This document shows, piece by piece, positions 6,911 to 12,466 of a stretch of DNA of 15,523 bases. The position numbers and the translations under genes were made by a program. The notes under the pieces are model-generated. The model saw only the letters and a list, made by a program, of their open reading frames with translations, did not search any database and was not told the DNA's origin. The stretch spans positions 1 through 15,523 of the forward strand of contig WFOY01000140.1 in NCBI GenBank assembly GCA_015487835.1, in the 5' to 3' direction. Positions within the stretch are counted from its first letter, which is position 1, and the number at the start of each line of letters is the position of its first letter. The stretch is from Aquificaceae bacterium. Its GTDB lineage: Bacteria > Aquificota > Aquificia > Aquificales > Aquificaceae.

Positions 6911-8233
6911 TCAGAACTCAAGCTGGAGCCTTGCGAAGATCTCATTGACCGAGGATCTGTCGTTTCCCTGGTAGTTCCACTTGGCAGCGTCCCCAAGGCT
7001 CGCCACAGCACCGCCGAACTCGAGGTTCATGTGCTTCCCGACGTTTGCGGCTATCTGGACGCCGAACTCGGTCCCTAAGTTCTTGGAGAACCTACCCATA
7101 CCTGCGGGCATGTCCTCTACAGACCTGAACCATCCTGCAACAGCCTGGGCGGAGATCCTATCCGTTAGGGGGACGTCCACCTTTCCCTGTATGGTTATGA
7201 GTCCATAACCCCTGTTCCCAACCTCAAGACCAAAGTCGTTGACGTCCGAAGGGCCGTGGGGAGAGAAGATGTAGGTGTAGCCCCAGTATCCTCCCGTTCC
7301 CAGGAGGCCTTGAACCGTCATGAACCCTGTACCACCTCTGTCACCGCTGGAGTATATACCGAGCAGGCTTACGTTAACGGACCCGAGGTTTACCGAGGGT
7401 TCCAACCTTATAAGGAAGCCATCGTTAGACTGGTTCCCTATCTTACCTGTGTTGTACATAACGACCCCGTGGAGGTTTACCGTGTCGATCTTGGCAGTGG
7501 CGTGGGCACCTATCCAAGTCTGGTTGAGTTTGGAGGTGGGTGTCGTGCTTGGATCTGAACATGTGCCCAGCGGAACGGAGGTGCTGTCTATACACACCTC
7601 TCCAAGAGCGCTGTATATGTGAAGCCCAACGTCCACACCCCCGGTTTTGGAGTTAAGGTCCAGTATCAGGAAGTGTTCATCCTCATCGTCCCTCACACTG
7701 GGGTTGACTATAAGGGCCTGTCCCTCCACGAGTCTTACGTAGGCAGCCCTCCAGTTAAAGGATCCAGCACTTCCAGCGTAGGCTACACCTCCCACGTTGA
7801 AGTCCCAGTCGGCGGAGAAGAGCATCTGGTCAACCTGGTCGTTAGCGGGGAGGATACCTGCCATAACTCTTCCCGGACCTGCGGGGAAGTAGAGGTACCC
7901 GTACCTTATTCCCCTTGCCTGGAGTCTGTTGAAGGCGTTGATGGCATAGACACCTCTTGGGTCGCTCGCCTCCGGAGAGGAACCGCCCCATCCTCCTCTG
8001 AACTCGATCTGGATGAAACCTCCTACTCCCTCCTCGGTGTGGACGTCGAAGTTGAGCCTCAGCCTCTGTCTGAAGAAGTCGTACTGCTTTTCGGAGGCTA
8101 TGTTGGAGTTGTTGTACATGACCCTGTACTGGATCCCGAAGTCGATGTCGGTGTCTCTAAGCTTGATCCCGTAGGAGGGGTAGGAGAGGACAGCCACCGA
8201 AAGAAGGGACCCGATCAGAAACTCCTTCTTCAT
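6911..8233 (-). CDS. Outer-membrane beta-barrel porin in the arsenite oxidase operon
   Basis: A 440-residue protein with a Sec signal peptide (MKKEFLIGSLLSVAVLSYPSYG, cleavage likely near residue 22). A long run of amphipathic beta strands with aromatic girdles follows. It ends in FARLQLEF, the terminal phenylalanine recognised by the BAM machinery, so it should sit in the outer membrane. Strands such as FFRQRLRLNFDVHTEEGVG and GIRYGYLYFPAG resemble the phosphate-selective/alginate-type porin group, but I cannot name a family with certainty. Two cysteines, C214 and C225, bracket a short Ser/Thr/Pro-rich stretch and could form a disulfide in a loop. The ATG follows the aioA stop by 33 bp, with AAGGGGGTG as likely ribosome binding site. 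A terminator lies just downstream. This makes it the third gene of the sigma-54-driven arsenite oxidase unit, so it may pass arsenite in or arsenate out. Confidence 0.85.
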   Translation of the reverse strand: MKKEFLIGSLLSVAVLSYPSYGIKLRDTDIDFGIQYRVMYNNSNIASEKQYDFFRQRLRLNFDVHTEEGVGGFIQIEFRGGWGGSSPEASDPRGVYAINAFNRLQARGIRYGYLYFPAGPGRVMAGILPANDQVDQMLFSADWDFNVGGVAYAGSAGSFNWRAAYVRLVEGQALIVNPSVRDDEDEHFLILDLNSKTGGVDVGLHIYSALGEVCIDSTSVPLGTCSDPSTTPTSKLNQTWIGAHATAKIDTVNLHGVVMYNTGKIGNQSNDGFLIRLEPSVNLGSVNVSLLGIYSSGDRGGTGFMTVQGLLGTGGYWGYTYIFSPHGPSDVNDFGLEVGNRGYGLITIQGKVDVPLTDRISAQAVAGWFRSVEDMPAGMGRFSKNLGTEFGVQIAANVGKHMNLEFGGAVASLGDAAKWNYQGNDRSSVNEIFARLQLEF

Positions 8234-8266
8234 CTCCGCACCCCCTTCGCAGAGATCTCACAGAGT

Positions 8267-10885
8267 TCAGCTAAAGTCGTTTATTGGCAAGAACGAGGTG
8301 TACTTACGTACGTGCTCGAGCCCTCCTGAGAGCTTCCTTATACCCACCCTGGAGGCCTTGTACCAGGGTATGGTCGTCTTCGGGTCTGTGTAGCTCGTGG
8401 TGAGGTGGTTGAGGGACTCGTGGAACCTGTACATTATCCCGTACACGGTTCCGGGTGGAGGGGAGTCGTTCACGTAAACCACCGCAACGCAGTTACCTTC
8501 CATGTTGTAAACCTCAACTATGTCCCCGCTCTTTATACCGAGCCTCTCGGCGTCCCTGTAGTTCATCTCTATGTAAGGCATCGGTATGGTGTAAACCTTC
8601 TCGGGGAGGTACCTGTCGTTGTAACCTGTCTGCCAGAATATCTGGGTTCTACCGTTCGTGAACCAGAAGGGGTACTTCTTATCGTTCCCGTTCTTGAAGT
8701 ACTTGGTTATCTCAGGTGGGTAGAACTTCATCGGGTCTGGGTCCCAAGGGTCCGTTCCGTACCACCTCCACTTACCGTCCGGTGTCCCAAACTTGTAGGT
8801 GTACCTCCTCTTGGTGCCGACCAGCTTGCCCGTTCTCGGGTCTCTCCTGACGGGTGTCTGGATACCTTTCTGGCCCAGCTTTCTGAGGAGGTCATGGGTG
8901 ACTCCCTTGTAGCACTCCGCGGGGAGCTTTGCCTCGTCAGCCTTCGAGACCCTGTTATCTGGGAACTCGGAGGCCCCGTCTTCGAAGACCTCAGCTGCGT
9001 CCTTCCAGTCCATACCGGAGCAGTACTTGGCCTCCTCGTAGTTACCCTCGGCCTCGTAGAGTTCCTTCATCCTCGTAGCTATCCTTCCCCATATCCACCA
9101 GTCGGGCTTGGCGTCCCCAGGCGGGTCCATGAACTTGTCCGCTATCCTGAGGAGTCTGGAGTTACAGTTGATGTAGGTGGTCGGTGTCTCTCCCCATCCT
9201 GCTGCGGGAAGGACCAGATGGGCGTCCCTCGCCGTCTCACACATGTACATGTTGATAACAACGAGGAAGAGGCCCTCCGTCCTGTCGAGCCCTTCGAGGA
9301 TCCTCTTGGCCCTCTCCTCGGAACCTGCGGGCTCACCTGCGAGGGTGGCGTACTCGGAGAGGAACTTGGTGAGGGCCAACGTCCTCTCGTGGACCCTCTT
9401 CTTGTACTCCTGGGCGTTGGGCGTTGAGAGATAGGGATCCGTACCTGAGACGAAGTAAACCTTGGACCTCAGGTCCCACTTGACGTACTCGTCTATGTTG
9501 GGTGGCGGGCCTCCAGCGTAGATGGAGCCTACCAGCTTGGCCCTCGATCTGCTGTGGGGTCTTACGTACCCCTCCTGGTGGCCTCCCTGCCTTCCGCATC
9601 CCGTTCCAGGCTTTCCGTAGTTTCCTGTGAGGGCAGCTATCTGGGCTATCGAGGCGATCGTATCGTAGTTCTTGTAGTTCCATATAACCCCCTTCTCGTA
9701 AACTATCAGCGTTCTCCGTCTGTACCTGCCCTTCTTGGGTTTGGCTATCCACTCGGCAGCCTTCTCTATGTCCTTCTTGGAGACACCTGTGAGCCTTTCG
9801 ACCCTCCTCATGAACTCCTCGTAGGGGACGTCGATCATCAGGGACTTCTTCTTGTACTCCTCGAAGGTCTTTAGATCCGTCCTCTTCCTTATGAACTCCT
9901 CGTCGTGCCAGCCCTTCTCGTATATAGCCCTCGCTATCGCGTTGGCGAGAACGTAGTCTGTGCCTAAGTTCGGTCTGAGGTGAAGGACCCTCCCCGGTGC
10001 CACCGTCTCCGCCACCGTAACCGAGGCCGTCCTCCTCGGGTCAACTACGATCATCCTGGCGGGTTCCGCAGGCTCGCCTTTCTTGAAGACCTTTCTCTTC
10101 TCGGCGATCGTTGCACCCTGTAGGTTGGGGAGCATGTGTTCTGTGTAGAAGACGGAGGCTGTCTCGAAGGAGTTTGCACCCCAGAGGACTATGGTGTCCG
10201 CGAGTCTGGCGTCCTCGTAGGTGTAGTTGAGCTCGTGGGCACCTCTCTCCCTCTGGCCCCACACCTCAGAGTTGTAGGCAGGCCTGTTGTGGATCGAGAG
10301 CATCCTGGTCCCGACCGCCACCATGAAGAACTTCCCGACAGCCCAGTTGTCCTCGAACCCAGATCCCGATCCTCCGTGGTCGTGGACCTTCATAGCTATT
10401 GAGTCGGGACCCCACCTGTCCTTAACACCTTTGACGACCCTCGCGATTATGTCTATAGCCTCGTCCCAGCTTATAGGCTGGAACTGGTCGCCTACCCTGA
10501 GGAGGGGGTAGTGGAGCCTGCTCCTGGTCGGCTTTGTGGGTGCGTAGGTCGCCTGGGCGTTGGTCCCACCCCTTATAGAGTAGTTGCCCCTGTTTATAGG
10601 CGAAGCCTTCGAGGGTATGATCAGGACGTTGTACTGCTTGCCGTCCTTGTCGGTCACCACAGTGTACATGTTCTCGACGATCGACTGTCCCTGGAGGGCC
10701 ACCTGCTGCTTGGTGAAGTCTATGCCGAGGGCGTTTTCACTCGGCTTCTTTCCGCCCTCCTTTCCTACCGGCCACTTGTAAACGTCGTAACCACAGCCCA
10801 CGTTACAGTACTGGCAGACGGCGGTAAACTTCTGGGCGTCCTTAGGTGGTATAGGTATCCTGTCCTTTCTTGTGAACAGCGCCAT
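8267..10885 (-). CDS. aioA: Arsenite oxidase large (molybdopterin) subunit AioA
   Basis: AioA binds the bis-molybdopterin guanine dinucleotide and a [3Fe-4S] cluster, and oxidises arsenite to arsenate in the periplasm. In this 872-residue protein the cluster ligands are C24, C27 and C31 (CQYCNVGC), with S103 (NYSIRGG) where related enzymes use a fourth cysteine, the arsenite oxidase hallmark. The arsenite-pocket residues known from Alcaligenes faecalis (H195, E203, R419, H423) appear with identical spacing as H199, E207 (IHNRPAYNSE), R432 and H436 (CGRQGGH). There is no signal peptide; export with the Tat-borne AioB is expected. It is about 45 residues longer than the A. faecalis protein, mostly from insertions in the C-terminal half. 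AGGGAGGT lies 7 bases before the ATG, 18 bases after the aioB stop. Iodate reductase (IdrA) is the nearest alternative, but no IdrP-type peroxidase gene is nearby. Confidence 0.95.
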   Translation of the reverse strand: MALFTRKDRIPIPPKDAQKFTAVCQYCNVGCGYDVYKWPVGKEGGKKPSENALGIDFTKQQVALQGQSIVENMYTVVTDKDGKQYNVLIIPSKASPINRGNYSIRGGTNAQATYAPTKPTRSRLHYPLLRVGDQFQPISWDEAIDIIARVVKGVKDRWGPDSIAMKVHDHGGSGSGFEDNWAVGKFFMVAVGTRMLSIHNRPAYNSEVWGQRERGAHELNYTYEDARLADTIVLWGANSFETASVFYTEHMLPNLQGATIAEKRKVFKKGEPAEPARMIVVDPRRTASVTVAETVAPGRVLHLRPNLGTDYVLANAIARAIYEKGWHDEEFIRKRTDLKTFEEYKKKSLMIDVPYEEFMRRVERLTGVSKKDIEKAAEWIAKPKKGRYRRRTLIVYEKGVIWNYKNYDTIASIAQIAALTGNYGKPGTGCGRQGGHQEGYVRPHSRSRAKLVGSIYAGGPPPNIDEYVKWDLRSKVYFVSGTDPYLSTPNAQEYKKRVHERTLALTKFLSEYATLAGEPAGSEERAKRILEGLDRTEGLFLVVINMYMCETARDAHLVLPAAGWGETPTTYINCNSRLLRIADKFMDPPGDAKPDWWIWGRIATRMKELYEAEGNYEEAKYCSGMDWKDAAEVFEDGASEFPDNRVSKADEAKLPAECYKGVTHDLLRKLGQKGIQTPVRRDPRTGKLVGTKRRYTYKFGTPDGKWRWYGTDPWDPDPMKFYPPEITKYFKNGNDKKYPFWFTNGRTQIFWQTGYNDRYLPEKVYTIPMPYIEMNYRDAERLGIKSGDIVEVYNMEGNCVAVVYVNDSPPPGTVYGIMYRFHESLNHLTTSYTDPKTTIPWYKASRVGIRKLSGGLEHVRKYTSFLPINDFS

Positions 10886-10892
10886 GACTCTT

Positions 10893-10900
10893 ACCTCCCT
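10893..10900 (-). promoter_or_regulatory. Strong ribosome binding site of aioA
   Basis: AGGGAGGT on the minus strand lies 7 bases before the aioA ATG, in the 18-base gap after aioB. It fixes the start of aioA and fits high, coupled expression of both subunits. Confidence 0.7.
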
Positions 10901-10903
10901 GCC

Positions 10904-11398
10904 TTACTTAGGGAGCAGGTTTATAACCCTGCCCCATATCAGGCCCTCAACAGCCTCAGCGTAGATGTTCCCCCTGCTGTCTATGCTGAGCCTTATCTGG
11001 GGGAGCCACTCGGAGGCGTGTCCCTGGTAGGTCTGTCCGTTCTTCGCAGGGTCGAACATAGAGTAGTGGCACTTGCAGACGAACCTGCCCTTGGAGTAGG
11101 TAAGAGGACATCCCTGATGGGTGCAGAGGGCGGAGAAGGCGACTATGTCCCTGTTCGGTCCAACCCCGCCTATGGCTGGCCTTCCTATCTTCACGAGGAC
11201 CGCTGGTGAGTTCTCGTCTGGGTAGTTGAACATTATGGGCTTGTGGGTTTTCAGGTCCCTTATGTTGGCTATCTTCTTCCTCTTGTAGGGTAGGGAAGGG
11301 GCTACAAAGGCCTTAGCGAACCTAACGTTCGTGAGGAGGGCACCCAGTACTATGGACCCTCCAACGAAGGATCGTCGTGAAAGCCTTACCTCCACCAT
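10904..11398 (-). CDS. aioB: Arsenite oxidase small (Rieske) subunit AioB
   Basis: AioB carries the Rieske [2Fe-2S] cluster that takes electrons from AioA and hands them to cytochrome c or a similar carrier. The 164-residue product begins with a Tat signal (RLSRRSFVGG, then a hydrophobic run to about AKA30). The twin-arginine signal should export the folded AioAB complex. The cluster ligands are C92 and H94 (CTHQGC) and C108 and H111 (CKCH). C97 and C110 are placed for the disulfide seen in the A. faecalis protein and in bc1-type Rieske proteins; some alphaproteobacterial AioB lack it, and it usually raises the redox potential or stability. The start is firm: AAGGAGGT (11405-11412) lies 6 bases upstream. 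It is the first gene of the operon, behind a sigma-54 promoter. Confidence 0.95.
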   Translation of the reverse strand: MVEVRLSRRSFVGGSIVLGALLTNVRFAKAFVAPSLPYKRKKIANIRDLKTHKPIMFNYPDENSPAVLVKIGRPAIGGVGPNRDIVAFSALCTHQGCPLTYSKGRFVCKCHYSMFDPAKNGQTYQGHASEWLPQIRLSIDSRGNIYAEAVEGLIWGRVINLLPK

Positions 11399-11404
11399 AC
11401 TCCT

Positions 11405-11412
11405 ACCTCCTT
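11405..11412 (-). promoter_or_regulatory. Strong ribosome binding site of aioB
   Basis: AAGGAGGT on the minus strand, a full match to the anti-Shine-Dalgarno complement, lies 6 bases before the aioB ATG. It decides the start and falls within the short leader predicted from the sigma-54 promoter. Confidence 0.75.
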
Positions 11413-11433
11413 GACCCTTTCTGTACCCCTATC

Positions 11434-11449
11434 TGCAAAGGTGGTGCCA
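11434..11449 (-). promoter_or_regulatory. Sigma-54 (RpoN) promoter of aioB-aioA-porin
   Basis: The minus strand reads TGGCACCACCTTTGCA. It has GG at -24 (11448-11447) and GC at -12 (11436-11435) with exactly 10 bases between, and matches TGGCAC-N5-TTGCA in full. Transcription should start near 11424, leaving a leader of about 26 bases that holds the aioB Shine-Dalgarno. Sigma-54 holoenzyme needs an AAA+ activator; AioR, encoded at 14107-15441, is the obvious one. Confidence 0.9.
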
Positions 11450-11491
11450 AAGGGGGTGTGTGCGTTCAGAACAAGAAGAGAAAAGGTTTAT

Positions 11492-11509
11492 AAGAGTATG
11501 GTTATTCTT
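11492..11509. repeat. Imperfect inverted repeat upstream of the sigma-54 promoter
   Basis: AAGAGTA-TGGT-TATTCTT has 7-base arms with one mismatch and a 4-base spacer, in an A/T-rich stretch centred about 76 bases upstream of the expected aioB start site. It could be a regulator half-site pair or part of the DNA-bending region between activator and promoter. It may also be chance in A/T-rich DNA. Confidence 0.3.
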
Positions 11510-11526
11510 TTAAACGTTTCGTAAGG

Positions 11527-11564
11527 TGGTCAGATACTGATCAGGTGTGGTCAACTTCTGACAG
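11527..11564. promoter_or_regulatory. Tandem dyad repeats, candidate AioR enhancer sites
   Basis: Two similar units lie 21 bp apart, two helical turns: TGGTCAGATACTGATCAG (11527-11544) and TGGTCAACTTCTGACAG (11548-11564). Each contains a dyad GTCA-N5-TGA(T/C). They sit about 100-140 bases upstream of the expected aioB start site, the usual distance for sigma-54 activator sites, and just before the -10-like box of aioX. They are therefore the best candidate for AioR binding, possibly with control of both divergent units. Assignment to AioR is inference. Confidence 0.5.
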
Positions 11565-11567
11565 TTG

Positions 11568-11573
11568 TAATAT
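11568..11573 (+). promoter_or_regulatory. Putative -10 box of the aioXSR operon
   Basis: TAATAT, preceded by TG one base further upstream (TTGTAATAT), lies 30 bases before the aioX ATG and would give a start near 11580. No good -35 hexamer exists at 16-18 bp; the second candidate AioR repeat occupies that place, so this may be a weak or regulated promoter. Confidence 0.3.
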
Positions 11574-11602
11574 ACCCGATGTGTGGATAAGTTAAAACTT
11601 GT

Positions 11603-12466
11603 ATGGGTCTGCTTGTGTTTCTCCTTCTGATCACCGTTAGTTTGAGCCTCTCTCAGGAGGTTATACGTTTTGGTTTCACCGCCGTCGTGGCTAAGGAGGA
11701 CGTGAGGAGCGTGGACCTGTTCCTGAACTACCTGTCCCAAAAAACGGGCTACAGGTTCGTGCCTGTGTTTACCAAGTCCTACGACGAGATGAGTTACCTA
11801 CTCAGCAGAGGTATGGTGGACGTTGCCTTCATCTGCGGTGCCCCCTACGTGGAGGACAAGGACACAGCCAACTTCGAACTCCTTGTGGTTCCCCTGTACA
11901 GGGGGAAACCGATCTACTACTCGTACGTGATAACCAGGAAGGAGAAGGAGTACAGGAGCATATTAGACTTCAAGGGGAAACCCTACGCCTTCTCGGATCC
12001 CAAGTCCAACTCAGGATCCCTGGTTCCCACCTACATACTCCTGAGGAACGGCTACAGGCCCGAGGAGTTCTTCAACCCCATAGTGTACACCTACAGCCAC
12101 TCTGAGTCCATACTGGCTGTCTACTACGGTTTTGTGGAGGGGGCAAGCGTTGACAGCATAGTGTTTGACCAGGTAGCTAAGAACTCTCCACAGATCGCCT
12201 CCCAGCTCAAGGTGATAGAGGCCTACGGGCCCTTTCCCTCAACACCCATAGTTGTGAGAAGCCAGATCGACGAGGACGTTAAGTACGCCCTGAGGAAGGT
12301 TTTGGTAGGCATGTCCAGGGATCCCGCAGGAAGGGAGATCCTCTCCAGGTTCGCCCTCGATGGGTTCACTGTCGTGGACGACAGCTTCTACAACCCTATA
12401 AGGGACATGATAGCCGTGATCAGGAACGCAACCTTAGTGTCCAAGGATGGAGAGGCTTATCGCTAA
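11603..12466 (+). CDS. aioX: Periplasmic arsenite-binding sensor protein AioX
   Basis: A 287-residue periplasmic binding protein of the phosphate/phosphonate-binding (PhnD-like) family. In known arsenite oxidisers AioX binds As(III) and passes the signal to the kinase AioS. A hydrophobic signal segment (residues 2-17) probably ends before QEVIRFGF. The family pattern follows: LNYLSQKTGYRFVPVF, MSYLLSRGMVDVAFICGAPYV, DFKGKPYAFSDPKSNSGS and YGFVEGASVDS. C78 is the only cysteine and lies at the place of the cysteine required for sensing in proteobacterial AioX. The ATG is the first start after an in-frame TAA at 11588. It lacks a good Shine-Dalgarno, and the signal peptide lacks basic residues at its N-terminus. 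The gene is divergent from aioB and overlaps aioS by 20 bp. A phosphate or phosphonate sensor is the alternative, made unlikely by the context. Confidence 0.88.
   Translation: MGLLVFLLLITVSLSLSQEVIRFGFTAVVAKEDVRSVDLFLNYLSQKTGYRFVPVFTKSYDEMSYLLSRGMVDVAFICGAPYVEDKDTANFELLVVPLYRGKPIYYSYVITRKEKEYRSILDFKGKPYAFSDPKSNSGSLVPTYILLRNGYRPEEFFNPIVYTYSHSESILAVYYGFVEGASVDSIVFDQVAKNSPQIASQLKVIEAYGPFPSTPIVVRSQIDEDVKYALRKVLVGMSRDPAGREILSRFALDGFTVVDDSFYNPIRDMIAVIRNATLVSKDGEAYR

Noticed and set aside
7619..8329. Plus-strand open frame (236 codons) opposite the porin gene
   Set aside because: Antisense to a gene with signal peptide and barrel pattern; the product is low-complexity Val/Ser/Gly without domain signals.
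8405..9427. Long plus-strand open frame (340 codons) opposite aioA
   Set aside because: It lies wholly antisense to conserved AioA sequence, its product is Val/Leu/Gly/Arg-rich without any family pattern, and it has no ribosome binding site of note. It is a by-product of codon bias.
8267..10885. Iodate reductase (IdrA) or another DMSO-reductase-family enzyme instead of AioA
   Set aside because: The Ser replacing the fourth cluster Cys and the exact H/E/R/H arsenite-pocket spacing fit AioA. The gene is flanked by aioB and aioXSR and has no IdrP-type peroxidases.
10511..11209. Plus-strand open frame (232 codons) opposite the aioA start and aioB
   Set aside because: Covers both conserved metal-binding motifs on the other strand and resembles no protein.
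11537..11544. CTGATCAG perfect 8-bp palindrome as an independent operator
   Set aside because: It is part of the first tandem repeat; an 8-bp palindrome alone is expected by chance, so it is counted only within the repeat pair.
11399..11602. Sigma-54 promoter on the plus strand for aioXSR
   Set aside because: No GG-N10-GC with TTGC-like context was found on the plus strand before aioX; only a weak -10-like box is present.
11510..11740. Small minus-strand open frame across the aioB-aioX intergenic region
   Set aside because: It runs antisense through the signal peptide region of aioX and the regulatory repeats, without ribosome binding site or protein-like composition.
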